In this document: positions 34,801-49,800 of the stretch, in pieces
Numbering within the stretch: the stretch's first letter is position 1
How the letters are laid out: each line of letters starts with the position of its first letter
NCBI GenBank assembly: GCA_030549495.1
Contig: JAUIRK010000097.1
Location: forward strand, 1,551,001-1,615,000
DNA length: 64,000 nucleotides
Origin: Nectonema munidae
Taxonomy: Eukaryota; Nematomorpha; Nectonematoida; Nectonematidae
Direction: 5' to 3'
Translations under genes and position numbers: made by a program
The notes under the pieces: generated by a model
What the model was told of the DNA's origin: nothing
The model's database searches: none
What the model saw: the letters and a program-made list of their open reading frames with translations, nothing else

Positions 34801-37800
34801 TTCGAAGTGGCGTATTCAGGAGTGGGGGACCGACCCCTTTTTTAATTTTAAAATGAAGTATCGATCTTTTACATTTGTATGCCTTCGAGTTTATTGGGAA
34901 TAGTTATTTTTGTAAATTGAAGTAATATATTAGAAATTCAATATAATACCCCCCCCCCCCCCGCCATCATAAAATTTTTAAAGCGGCCTTCCCCCTACAC
35001 TGAATACAGCGTTTTATATGGCTATATTTTTATCTGTGTGTGATGTAATGTGAGTATATAGGGATATTGGATATAATGATAATTTCAAGAGCAGGTGATC
35101 CTAATTAGTTTTTGTATTTTGAGAGGATGTTGGTTACCTCGTGTGGATTAAGCCAAAGATGGAATGGTTTGAGATGTGTAGTTATGTGTGGGCAGTTAAA
35201 TGGATATTATGTGTTGTGTGGTGTGTTTTGTAGTAAGGGCAGAACGTGTTATACCGTTATATGTATTTGTTATGGTTTGTGTTTGCCCCAAGAAGTTACT
35301 GTTAAGGCTTTGCGTATGTTGTGCGTTTTATTTGCTTATTCTTTGTGCCTGATTGGCTGAGTATGTGTATGTTGTATTGTATGTCAGATTGTGGTCTAAT
35401 GTGATGGCTAGTATTTTCGGGTGTGTGTTAGTGTCTATTATAGTGTTGTTGATTTTTATGTTTAGTTTTGTGTTGTATTAAGATATAGATTGTGCAAATA
35501 GTGTAACTTGTGACCTAGAAATTCTTAGAAATAAGCGTTACCATAACCTCTGTAACATTGAAGTAAACCGCGTAATCATGAGAGACTTTTTGAAATCTAT
35601 TTTTCATTGGATTCTATGCTACTAGGTTCCATAATGCAACCCAATGCTGCTATACCTAACCAATTTTGTAGTTTTTCTCTTTGATATAAATTAATTCTAT
35701 TTATTCATTTATTTTAGGTAAAAAGAGAAATTCGAAAGCCATACAATTCCATTTCTAATTCTTCTTTTATTGAAATTTATGTTGTGAATGACAAAACTAC
35801 AGTACTCCTTTTTTTATATAGAAATTTGCGCCATTTATGCTGGACTATGATTAAAAAGATAATCATAGATTCTTACTCAACACTCAGAGTATCAAATCCA
35901 AATATCTAGGCAGCCATAATCACAGCATAGCCCTTTCAAATTTATAATGGGAATGCTTGTTTAATGATTTGTATAAAATACTATTGACACAAAATTTTAA
36001 TGTTAATCGCATTGAAACCGAATATGAAAAAGTATATTTCACATTGTCTAAATATCATTTCTAACACACATTTATTTCCTAGATTCTCTCTCGAATTATG
36101 TAAGTGATCATAATTCCAAAACGATATGTGACTAAAATCATTAACTTTGACATGATGGCATTTATTTTAAGCCTCACTCTAATAAGAACTCAAATCGTTG
36201 TTTTCATCACATTTAAATAAACAACTTCAAACTGTACGAGACTTTTTATTATCAGAAAATATGGCAAATTTAAATCCATTCAAAATAAGGCGATCATCTT
36301 TAGAGTATTAAAAAAAATGTTTGCATTATATTTATTTAAAAATGTTTTAAATTTTAATTTTTGTTAACTTTCTCTAAAAAAATTTTTTTGATTAAGCCTT
36401 CTCAAAATTATCTGAATTTTTTTAGTTCTAAGAAATTAAAATTTTTAATTTTTGCCGTAGTTTTGATTATTATTTTTATATTACAATAAAAACCTTTCAT
36501 CTCATCATAAGTGATATTTTAAGGGTTTTCTATTTGTTTGTGGTTTGTTCTAGGCTGTTTTTAGATTTAAAGAGTGATCGAATTCAAACTGAATAGAAAT
36601 ATATTCTGTAGTTTACAAATTTGAAGAAAAAATATTTTGTACTTCTAAAATTATGTAAAACATAATTTTTGTTTAAATAAATAATTTTGTTTAAAGTAAT
36701 TTGTTACATTTAAAATTTTATTAATTTTTAAAGTCACCAAACCAAACGAATCAGAAACACGAATTTAAAATCTTCAGATGAAATTATACCATTTTTATTG
36801 GAATTAAGGGAGAAAAAATTACGAACAAAAAAGAGCAATATTGTTGATATTTAAAATTAAAAAATGATAAAATCATAAATATATCATGTAAGTTTACTTT
36901 TATAAATCAAAAGAAGTTATTTTGACCTTTCTTAATAAATCTCTTGGATTTAAAACATGCATTTTCATGAAAAAAGAAATTTTCAAAAAATATTTAATTT
37001 TTTCTTTATCATCATTACTTTCGAGTTGGGATTATGCAGAGCAAGAGGATGACCGCTACACTCCTAATAATTTTAGCCCGTAATGATTGACGTCCTTTCT
37101 TCAAATGTTATTAAGTTCGAAACATTCTTCTACCCACAATGGATTTTTGTTAAAATAATAATCGTTTTATGCAGTTTAATATATAAAAAAAATTGAATTT
37201 AGAGGCACAGAAAGAAATTTGAGACAGAATTAGTTTTTATTCTTAGAATTGATCAATTAAACCGTTTCCAAACTGATGGTGTGAGTGATTTGCCTTTGAA
37301 TTAATGAGGTTTTTCTATAAAGACATGATTTTTTTGTTTTTGTATCGATGATTGTGATTTTGTTTGAGATTTATAATGGGATAACCATTGAATGTACTGC
37401 TTGATTTCGAAAACAAATTTTACAACAAAATCATAAAGATAAATTTTTATCCAAGGTATTGCCACGAAGACAGAAAATAGTAAAGAGAAATTCTACATAA
37501 AAGTATCAAAGTCTGTACTTATAAATAAGTGTTTTAAGGCGTGAGCTTTTCCGCAAAAGAAAGAAGCTTCTCGTATAAAACTGAATCAGAAATAAAGTTC
37601 AGAAATATAAATATTCTCCAAGTAAATATAAAAATAGCAAATAAAAAATGTGATTTTATAGAATTAGTTTTTTAAATTTATCTATTAACAATAGATCTCG
37701 TAAATTCAAATTTAACTAGAAGAAAAGTTTAATCGTTATCTGGTTAATGATTAAAATCTCAATTTTCAAAGAAAGATTATTCTAACTGGCTACGTGATCA

Positions 37801-40800
37801 GGAGATGCAATGATAATTATTTCTGAATATATTTTTTTTATCTCTAACCTATATATAAAATTTTTGATCGATAATAATATTACTTTTGATATTTATTTAA
37901 GTTTGAAAAGCATGGAAGAAATTCGAGAAAAGTTATTCAAAGAACGAAAGAAATTATGAACATCGTTAACGCAGTAAGTTCTTTCTTATGCTAGTAATCA
38001 TTTCGTAGAAGAATGGTAGGGAGGAAGAGGATTCCCTCTCTCTCCCCCCCCCCCCCCCGCCTTGATTTATTCTACCCCCTTGAAAATCCTTTGAAATATA
38101 TAAATGTATGCACTTTCTTATGGTCCTGGCCCCCTCAAAATGAGCTTGCTTTGTACTTGGAGTTTGGCGATGGGGCTGACAAGAGGTATTACATCTAACA
38201 ATTTGATCGATAAAACTATGTCAAATATTTCATAATATATAATATAACGATAAAGATATTTATCTTACTAAAAAAGCGCTCAAACGTGTATCGGTGGATA
38301 ATGTATCGTTTGAAAAAATTATCGCTCTTAGCTTTTATATTGATATATGTCTTAAATTCAAATTACTTTTTTAATATTAGTGTTATTACTTTTTAAATTT
38401 GTTAATGTAGCTGGTTGATTGTTAGCTAGCTATTGAATTTACTAGATAAAACAATTTATTATCTAGTTTATTTGTTGTGTAATTCGTAAGTTGTTCATTC
38501 ATTCTTTTGATGTTTCAATCGTTTCTCTATGAAATTTCCAGTAAGTTTCCTTGAAATCTTTATAGCCTTTGGACTTTATATTTATATATGTAAGATTCTC
38601 AAGATTAACTTTTCTTACTTTTACTTATGTCTTCATGAAAATAATCAAAAAGTTGTTTAAAAATTCTTCAAAAAATTGTCCTAACTTTTTGATCCGTATA
38701 TTTTTTGCGTATTACAGTAATTTTTAGGATTTTTTGCTGCTTTGATTTTTTCAAGAATTCTATTAATGATAGCCTCAAGGAGTTGAATCTTGAGTAATTT
38801 AAAAAACCTATCATAAATCCTTCTAAATTAATTAGAGATTGTAAAATGTATATGACTCTTTTTGCATTAAATCAAACAAATTTTGTTCGAATTCAGTGCT
38901 AATTCGACCCCTTATATTTTATTTTTTTTGATTATTTCTCCTCTATGCAGTTGTTTTTCACAATAAAAAAGAAATAACTTTAAATTATTTTCTACGACCA
39001 ACAACTAAAATTTAGTGTTTTTTCACTACTTATATTCTCATTTTCTTGTTCTTGTGTTATTAAAACAATTTTTATACTTTTATTAAAACTAAAGTTTATT
39101 TGGATTTATAACCCGACGTAAATTTTACAATAAAACAAATTTCTATCTGTTAAGGCAGAGTTGTCCCAGTTTTTTTGCTACGAGCGGACATAGAAAAAAA
39201 TGTGGACTTTGGGTCGCATTTGTTTTTTTAACCAATTTATTATTATCTTATTAACTAAGGAGCTATCGTTAAAAATAAGGAAAACTTATTTATACATCCG
39301 TAAAATATATAATTTTTTCATATAAAGCATGAACATTTTTCATAAAATAGGTCAAAATGTGTTTAGATGAGTATTTTCAATAATTAATGCAAAGTAGAGT
39401 TCATGGGTAATAGTAGTATATAATCGTGTCTTGCTTTGTATTACTCTAATTCAAAAGATGCAAAACTGTGCAATGTTTCAAAAGAGGCAGCCGGACGCAT
39501 TTGAAAATACTGAGGGTTGCAATTTGAAGAACACTGTGTTAAGGGATAATTATGATTAGTTAAGATTTAAATCATCTTTGTTTCCTTCTTTTTTATTATG
39601 AAATGTATTGTTACCATCGTTGATACGATTTAAACGTTTAGATATTTCAACAGTTAAACATATTCATATGCCTGGTGGGAGTGGAAGTGTGGGGTAATAG
39701 AGACAGAATGAATATTTCAAAAAATGGCGACATCACTCTGAATAATTTCCATCGATACCGACGAGAAAGAATCATTCCATTTATCAAGAATGACAATGCT
39801 CAGCTTATCACGTATCATTTTATTTTATCTCAAAATTCTTACTCATACAAATCAACTCAACTTTAATTGAGGATGGGAGTAAAGTCATTGACTTCCTGGA
39901 TCGATCCTTTATGCTTTAAATTATTTTTTATAAACTTTAGGAGTAGGCACCTTGTTATTTTGAACTTGTCGGGATTAACTGTTTTATATACCTAGGGATG
40001 AGTAATAAGTTCATACATTTTAATGTTTATATTTGAGATGGAACCTTAAGTATTATGTTCTCCATACAACCCTGAATGTGTGACTCCTCAACCTCTAAAC
40101 TGAGTATTCAAGATTTTGTATTCATGTGTATATTCGTAATACGTGTATATTTTATTCTGTAAACTATAATATGCATTGTGTATAATACATATACATAGTT
40201 TTTCCAATAAATATGTTGCACTAACGCAGCCAGACATTTTTATTTGGAGGTGCTTAAAACAACTCTTCTCTTTGTGTTTGTGAGCTCCTTTCTCTACTTG
40301 TGTCTTTCTATCTCTTTGCTAACATTTTAGATTTTATCATGCTTAGTATTTCTTATCTTCGTTTCTCATACCATTTTTTAATAAATTTTGAAAGCATTAT
40401 TTTTAAATTTCATTTTAACGAAGTTTCATTATGACGAACTAAAAAATCAGCCGTTGGAATTCGTCGTAACGGGGTTCGACTGTGTATGCATATTTACGCG
40501 AATCATGCACTCCTACAGATGATGATTCAGTAAGCTACTGGAAACTAAGGCAATCCATCTTTCCACAGCTAGCTAAACTCACCTGTAAATACTCTAACAA
40601 ATATGTTTTTCAGAATCAAAATCAGAATTTTAGAAATGAAAAAATCAGAGTCATAATGAAAAGTGTAATTCAAAAATCTCAGAGAATCAGAATCATTATT
40701 TAGAATGGGTCCCAGCCCTACTATTTACACATATGTGTGTATGAAACAATCACAGAGATGAGAAAACTAAAATGATAGATACATAAATAGCAATAATAAA

Positions 40801-43800
40801 TCAAAAATTAAGATTAAAGAAATTACAGAATGAATCTCCAACAAACGATCAAACACATTTAAGTGGGTTAACATTCAAAGATAGTAATTATGACAATCTT
40901 TGGAGTAAATACTTTAATATTTTTCTGCTAAGAACACTATTAATGTCATGAGAATGGATACTGAAATGGATATGTATAAAAAGGAAACTTCTGTATAATG
41001 GAACATGGGCGTGTTGCAACAGTGGCATATAATCAGAAACAATACCAATTACTTCAATTATTTCAAAGAGTAAAAAGGAAAAAAGAAATAATTTATTTTT
41101 ATAATATAAGAATTGATTTTAAATGATAGTATTACTATAAAAATTTCAAACAAACCTTGATAATTTGGAAGCTGGAGGATTTATGCAAATATATTGTTTG
41201 TCAACTACCTGTAACTTTAATACCCAAAACTTTAGAATTAGTCTAGATAAGGTAACTTCATTTCTGAGTGAATAATTAAAAGGTTTTCCTCGAGGCGAAT
41301 ATTTTGGCGTTAACCTCTAAAATCAATCTTTCAAACCAAATCTTCAAATCGGAATGGAACTTGCGATCAAAAATCGCGTTGAAGACGGATCTCTAGTTTA
41401 TATTCGTTTTAAATGTCAATTTATCGTGGCTATTTTTCATGTGGCAATTTGTTTTATTACTTAATATTATTCATCCATTCAAAATTTTCACTTGCAAATA
41501 GCTTGAAACAACCCGACCAAAATGTATACCTGTGATTCATTTATTCTATAATATTGATTTTTTAATCTCAGTTTAAATTTCTCTCAAAAAAATACTAAAC
41601 TGTTCTTCAATTACAAAAAAAGATATTTTAATATTTTGTTATTTTTTGTCATGTTGTCACTTTCAAAAGATTTTGAGTTTTATTTCCTTTTTATTTATTA
41701 ATTTTTTTTTATTATTTTGGGATATCGAAGTGTACTTTGAATCTCAATCTACTTCTTATAAGTTCACCTGCACTTATTCAGTTAAAAATATTCTTTATAT
41801 GGGAGTTAGACTTTGAAATTTTAATTCATTAACTGTTTCTTACACATAACGAAGAGATTAATAAATATTAAAATCAGGCCAAACAATAAATTCATGGAAA
41901 TCAATTCCTTACAATAAATTGAATTAAGAATGTATTTTTTGGATTGAAATATGTCTGGTGTAAGAGCTCTTTTAAAACAAGCTGGCAAATGCATAAATTG
42001 TGAATACGTATATATATATATATATATAGCTTAAAAATTGACTACTTTTTCATTGCAAGTCTTCTTTTCTTAGCTAGTAAACTTTTTCTTCCGTTAAGTT
42101 TTTTTGATTGACAATCCAAAAAATCGTATTTTTCACTTTTGTATCTATCTGAAATATTTCAAAAAGATGTAATTAAATTTACATTGTTTCCACGCTTCTT
42201 GAAAACGAGAAAACCCTGAACAATGAAAAAAATTACCGGACAGGAATTATCCTGAAAATTTTTCAATAATAAATTTTATGTTTAAGTGGTCATAAGAAAA
42301 TTATCGATACTGATAACTAAGCACTGACTATTCTAATTACAAATTCTAATTCCCTCTGTAACAAAACAGGTGAAAGAGAAACCCTAAATATTTTGAAAGG
42401 ATCTATTCATGCAAAGTCACAATTTCTTTCAAGTATACGAAAAAGGAAGGTGAATCGATTTAATAGATTATCACTTTTTTTGCTCCTTTCTTAGACTTTT
42501 TCTATTTGTCATTATATTGATTTGAAAAGATATTTAATTTAGTTGATTTTTTTCTTATATTAAAAAGTTAAAGTTCAAGTTTGAAGGAAATACGTAGCGA
42601 ATATTCACATTCATATACCTACACATGCTCACATACTTTTTGAAGGAACTAAAAGTATATGTAGGTGTGATGTTTGAATTATTATCCTTTAGGCCAACCA
42701 TAAATCATAGGAACTCTGAATATAAGTTTCAAACAATGGGATATTATGCCAATAAGAGAAACGATTTACGTAAACTATTTAGTTGAAGTTATAATCGACG
42801 AAACAAACACTCCATTTAAAGAATTAAATACACCTTAATAGTCTGGGTTTTTGATCTGCCAATCAAAAGTACACAATTACAATTTTCATCTGTGCGATAT
42901 GAAATGCAGCTAATAGGGAATAAGATTATTAATTTTAAATTTTTATTTCAAGGGGTATTGAGTTTGAAGGAGGCGTGGTTGGAAAAGCACTGCGTACTCA
43001 CATCTGCACATATCAGTACTCTACTGGAGTCAGTCACGTAAGTCTGCCTACTCTTCTATCCCCCGTTTTGATGCGTTTGCGATGTAATTGTGTGAACATT
43101 TCAGGATCACAGTCCATCTATCAGTCTCGTAGCATCTACTGTTGCTCACGAAATTGGTCATAACTTAGGCATGGAACATGACACGGAGATTTGTGATTGT
43201 GAAGACAGTTCTTGTATCATGGCTCCATCTTCTGGGTACAGCATTGCTTCTATATTATCTTTACATATAAACCTAAGAAATTCAAAATTTTATAACAACA
43301 GTAAAGTCTTTTTATATAATATTTTGTTATTGGCAGGTAATCTTTCTATAAAAAATAACCTAGTTTCATCTTAATACTTAAGTTTACTCAAATTTTTTTG
43401 TACGGTAAGAAAGTTTTTATGTTTTTTGCTTTTCATCTCAGACTCTTTCGGAAAAACTAAATAAAGTTTATTTCAGTCGTTTCGCCAGTATTCTTCTTAT
43501 AGGATTTTTTTATCCTTGAGCATATAATTTATTAAAATTACTTTTTTTAAATCTAAATGAATGAAAATATCACTAGTAGTCAATATGTAACTGTTTTTAT
43601 TTATTTTCTCTACTTATATCTTGTTCTCATGTAGCAAGGATGCTGCTTATTTATAATTGATTGGTTCTGTGATTGTCCTTCTTGTGTATTTCTGCAAAGG
43701 ATCCTCTGGACTTTTGAAATACACTCAAATTCTTTTTTCTAAGTTTGATATTTAATCCTGTCTCTCACTTTTTTGATAATGTTATAATTCTTACTTCTTT

Positions 43801-46800
43801 TTTGTATTGGAGAATTTGTAAATAAATTTATTTATTTCTAGGCCAAGGTTTTTTTCTCTTTTTTTTAGATTTTATGCTACATTACTTATTTTTGCTTATT
43901 ACGATAAGCTTAGTTTTTTTTTAATGAAAATTTTTTGCGTAATACCTTTCTGACAAAAAGTTTCTCTATTTTAAGTTTTTGCTAGAAAGTAGCTCACTTC
44001 TTCAAATCGAAATCGTTTATAGCTTAATCTTCTGTCATTTCGGTGGTTGAGGAATTAACTAAAGTATATATATTCATTTCTACTTAACTAATTTCTCTAT
44101 TATTTAAGTTCATACGCGCCTTTTAAATGGTCTACGTGTTCCAGGCAATACCTCGAATATTCCTTTACCAGAGGGATGAATCACTGTTTATATGACATTC
44201 CCGAAAAACTTTTTGAATCTCCTACATGTGGCAATGAATTCGTTGAACAAGGAGAAGAATGTGATGTTGGTCTGCCTGTAAGTCTTTTCTGAAACAAATC
44301 TGATCATAATCATGTTTTCAATAAATGTTTCTGATATGTGAAAGCCCCATTTTGACTTTGGATATCTTTTCATGTATACTTTTTTTTAAATAAAATAAAT
44401 TCATATTTTATTACCCTGCTCAAGGGGCCACCTGCTTAGAAGGGTCAAAGACACCTTGAAACGGTCCCGTACCGAATCACATTGTCAACGGCCACCTGCA
44501 CAACGCGGCCAACGGCCGCTCATTCGAGTTGCGAGACGTTCATATTATACCTACTAAATAGCGGCCGTTATTAGCCCCAGATCTGCAGGGCACCAGCTCG
44601 CCAATTAACTGTCAGATAAGCGCATGTCATGTGGTATGAATTGTGATAGTGCTCATTGGGAGACACATTCTCCCATGAGTACAAACATAAAGAACAAAAG
44701 TAATGTAAACTAAAGGAATCTTTGCACTGCAAAATCGTAGCACTCTTCAGTCAATGTCTAAGCTGGCGTCATAAATGATCTTTCTCTCTTTCTAACTCTG
44801 AGACTGCATTCAGTTCCTTAGGGTGAAATACATCGTCCATTTTGATAAGATAACAGCTTCATGTGTTTGCACTGAGCAATTATGCCTGGCTTGAATGCAG
44901 TGGTTCTAGGAGAAAAGTGTGCAGCAGGGAGGATGAGAAAACTTTGCTTCTACGATACGCGTAGTTGTCAAGTAAGCAAGAAGAGAAAAGCTTTAATTTA
45001 TCATAGCTGACACGTAGAGAGCTCATGTAGAGTGCTACGATTGTTGAAGTGCAACAATTCCGCATTTACCAATAATAACATATGCTTTCTATTTTCATTA
45101 ACAATTTTGAACAATTATTTTATGCAATGAATTTTTTCTATTCAATTAGCGAAGCAAGACATTTTTATAAATAGCCACTGTTTCTATAGCATTTTATTCT
45201 ACATTTAATTTCCATACTATACACAATGGCTACGGCAAAACGGACGACATCGACACTCGAAGATCGTGTGAAAGTTGTTAATCTCACTGATAATGGCAAA
45301 AGTGCTCGAAAAATAGCAGATGAATTAGGTGTAGGGCGCACTCAGATTCAAAATAATGTGAAACGCAAAGCAGATGTATTAGCCGTGTATGAATCCAATG
45401 TTTCAAGTGAGCGTAAATCTAGAAAAACTGGCAATGAGAAAATCAATAGAATGTGCTGGGAATGGTTTTGTGATGCATCGCGAAAAAATCGTCAGTGATT
45501 GGAATGCAAAAATCCCCAAGCTGTATGAAGACTACGCACCAGTAGACATCTTTAATATGGACGAGACCGCTCTGATTTACTGCGCAACAACCAACAAAAT
45601 TGTAAAAAAGGCAACGATTGAAGCCATAAACATCAGTAAACAAAGAAAACAAATGAAAATTGATGATTTTTTTCCAAAAAAAGACATTTAATTGATATGA
45701 ATATTTGATAGAATAATTAATAAAAGTTTTGTTTTAAATACATTTACTTGCATGTGTTTAATTATTTATAATTTTGTCGGCCATACTACTCAACCTGGAT
45801 ATAAAGGCCACCTGCTCATAAACGCCAATTTTGGTCAGTCCCCTAAGTGGCTGGTATAGACAGGTTTGATTGTATATGAGAGATTTATGAAAGAAATAAC
45901 CATACAAAAATACTATCTTCCGCATAAAAGATAAATAACAAGCATATACGACGCGTAACCAAAATCTATTTCAACGAAATAACAGTCCATACTGTTAACT
46001 CTTGCGTGAATATATCTCAATAGGTCAATTTATTTTGGATTACTGATATACATGCTTTGACGAATACAACCCAGGGTATATTTGCCTCTTTTTAGATTTT
46101 CATCAAAAAGCCGCGATTTTGCATCTATCAACTAAGAACAAAATATTGTGCCTCTGAATTCAAATCTAGTGTCCATACTTGCACCACCACCTCTTTGAAA
46201 GTTTATTTAAAAGAAGTATTAAATTCGCCATTCAACTCTCTTTTCATCAATGAAGTTTCAAACACTGAAATTATGCATCCTAAATATTTATCGCATACTA
46301 TGGAATTTTAATCTAGCTGTCAAATAGTGAATGGAAGATAGGCATTTACAATTACAATTCTCTTATGAACAATGTTTCAATGATAAATAGTGAATTGAGA
46401 AAGAATGATGTTTAAAAATTAATTTTATGTATGTTTTTATTTTTGCTTCCTGTTAAAAAGTTCACATTTAATTAAATTGCAATCACTGAAGATGAAAATA
46501 AGCAGCATAAAGTTTACGTACTTAAACAGCATTTTTATTATTAACAAAAAATTATAATTTTGGATAAAAAATAAACGCGGGTTCTAGCGATTACCCTCGT
46601 ACGCTTTTTGCGGACGCAGGTAAAGAATTGCTCTCCTTGTAGTACTCTAGCGTATGTCTAAGTTTTTAGAAAGACTAAAAATCTTCCTAGGATTTTCTTA
46701 AATTTTTGAAGTATGCCACCGCTTCAATAAATGTAAATAGGTGTCCGCATGCATTTTTTAGAATCATTCTTGTTTTAAAATGGTCATTCGACTAAAAGAT

Positions 46801-49800
46801 GAATAACTAATCCATTCGATATTTTATTCTATCTCTCTTCACTATTCCTTTTTCTTTGTTTATTTGTAGGGTAATAATACGAATAAGTGCTGTGACGCTT
46901 CAACTTGTAGACTCTCTATAAATTCAACGTGTGCAACGGGAAAATGTTGTGATCTGAATACGTGCCTGGTAAGTTCCTTTCAATGCAATTTAAACTTTTA
47001 CATCTTTTCACGCGAATCAAATTTTTGAAAACCATTCGCTGAAATAACCGTTAGAGTGTTCTAGGGTCACTAAGAAAATAACATATAATGCTGTTATTAA
47101 CATCTTCACTTACTGTATGAGTTTAGGGATACAATGTGGTGTATGTATTATACATTACTTTTTCAAAAATTAGGATACCTCAATAGCTTTTAACTTGTAA
47201 CAGGTTGGACAAAATGAAAGCTATTGTATAGGCCCTCTTTGAAAATATTATAAATATTTATCCATATATATTCATCTTACATTTAACCCTTTCGTGACCA
47301 GTGTATCATATATGATACATAAAGAAGCTTACCTTCGTCTGCTTTTTCAAATAGTTTTGCATATGAATCTTCTGATTTTTCTGGTCACGTGAGGGTTAAT
47401 GTGATATTTTAAGTAATATCAGATGGGAATTCAATAAGATATTTGTTAAACGGTTATCCAGATTTTTTCATATTTCTTATCAATTTGGGGTATCTTTTTG
47501 AAATTATGATAATCTAGAAAGTTTATAGTTTTTATTTTTTAAATTTAGCTCAAAAAAGCTTCAACTATATGCCGTGAATCAAAAGGATTTTGTGATCTTC
47601 TTGAATATTGCAATGGTGTTTCTGAGTTTTGTCCTAGTGATGTATTTGTACACAATGGTCTGCCTTGTGAAAATAGAACAGTATTGTTTATTTGTTCATT
47701 TCTCTTTAAAAGCCAACTTCCTTAATTATATTCAAATAGGCGTCTTGTTTTAATGGCCATTGTAACTCGCATGAATCTCAATGTAAAAAGTTATGGGGCC
47801 CTACTGGAAAGGTGTCAAGCAGCCTCTGCTTTGATCAAAATACTGTTGGAGCTGTTCGATACGGAGATTGTGGATATAATCTTGTCAAAAAAATTTACAA
47901 ACCCTGTTCCAAAAAGTATTATTTTATTATTGCTTACTCTTTTGCTATAGTATCCATATTCCTCTCATTGTCTAAAAACCCACTTAGTAACAAATGCTTT
48001 CTTTAAATTAATCTTGTGTAGTCTAACTTTTCATAATAGTGTTCAACATTTTAACTTATTGATCAAGAACCCTATTTTTAATGGTTCATTTTTTATTTTA
48101 TTTATGCAATGAAAACAATGATTAAATTACTTAAGCCTTAAAATGAAATGTCTTCTTCAAACTATGATGGGTTTACCTTTACAAACTCTTAACTAGACAA
48201 AACTTGGCCCTTCTAAGTCCAATGCAACTATATTGTCAACATCTTCCAAAAATGAAATGAGAAAAGTTTGCTGCACACAAACTTTATACGAATTATTTAA
48301 AGTAAGAGATTGATAATCTCTTATTTGATCTCAGGGTAAAATCACAGCATTCAATGCCTTTATTCCATTATACAGTCGATGCAAATTGCGCTTTTGGGTA
48401 GAAGCTCTCTATAACTGTTTCGCAACGTTTTTCTCACGATTACGCCTAAAATTGTTATTTCGCGAAATGTTATCCTCTGCTATGTTTTTTTATAAGAAAA
48501 ACACAAACAAATGAATCAAAAAATTCGATACGAGCCTTGATAGAATGACGAGTAAATTTGTCGATTTTTTTAAAGTGGAACCTTTCCAAAATAATAAAAC
48601 ACGAAAATAAAGAGTCATTGCAATTATACCACTTTTATGGGTATTTATTCCGATACTGAGAAAGCCTGCAAAAAGCCAGCAGCACCTTACAGTTAGGATC
48701 CAAAGGGAAGGGGGCTGATGGGCATAGGCCCCCTTTGAAAAATGGCAAAACAATACTTGTTGGTAGTTGATTATGTTTATATCAACGATATGATTCGTAT
48801 TCTAAAAGACATAATACAGCTGTCGTATTCTTTGAAGACTTTTAGCAAAATTGTAAAAAATCTAAATAAATCCCCCCCCCCCCTCTCCCATAAGAAATTT
48901 CTGGATCCTCCACTGGCACTTTATAGTGGATTTTTGCGGATTAGCTGAGATTACACTGGTTTATCGTTGCTGCTGCGAAAGTGTAACAAAATTCTACACT
49001 TTTCCCTGAGAGTATTTGCTTTTATGGAAATACTCTCTCAGTTTAAACAAAGCTTTGTTTTGAACTGATAGATTATACTCATATAGAGATAATATAATCT
49101 AGGGGCTAACAACAACAACAATATCATAAGTCAAGTTAAAATATTAAAAGCACTTCTATTTCTCTACTTTATACATCGAATTATATTAAGTTAATTGATT
49201 AATTAATTACATTTTAATAAATCAGTAAATGTGCGAATTTAGCTAGTTACATTAATTTTTGCTAAGCGCAACAAAAAAATTATTCTCCATTGTCATGAGT
49301 GACATGTACTAAAGGTGATTGCTGCATCTTCTCAAAATATATTGATCCGTAAAAATAAAAATTTGATGATTATTTAGTATTAGCATACCTAAAATATTAC
49401 ATTAATCAAATATTTTTATATCGCATATTGATTACCTTACATATATGCTTTGTATAAACATGCAATTTCTTAAATTTTGCATTATATTATTTTATATCAA
49501 TCATGTATCGATTTTCAATTTAATATTTCGACTCCTTAAATTTTTATCTAGAACCATCCAGAACTGCTATTTAACTAATCTGTCTGTAGTTGTTTTAAGC
49601 ACACTTTGTAGTAGACTCATTTCAAACACAAGATTTTAATAAGTTAGTGAGTTCTTTAATCCAAACATCTGAAAAGACAGCATTTTCCCTGAAATTTTTA
49701 AACCTTCGCAGAGAGACTTTTGAAAGATGCTTTTTTCTTTACTCTTCATTTCTTTTACTAACAATTTCCTTAACTCTATTTAATTCATGTAAGTGTGATT

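Larger units (their letters stand above)
39812..42952. other. ADAM intron, mostly featureless
   Basis: AT-rich. It contains a pogo-like terminus (about 40425-40482), a run of AGAATCAGAATC-type text (about 40613-40705) perhaps related to the GAGTCGGAGTCG repeats, and a (TA)n at 42009. Confidence 0.45.

Noticed and set aside
35112-35360. Cys/Leu-rich plus-strand open stretch of 82 codons that could pass for a small secreted protein
   Set aside because: It is the antisense of a LINE reverse-transcriptase tail; the minus strand gives recognisable motifs.
39654-39811. Nearer splice acceptor (AG at 39652-39653) for the ADAM metalloprotease exon
   Set aside because: It would delete four residues between IVNA and LNI that ADAM catalytic domains normally have; the acceptor at 39640-39641 keeps them and the phase.
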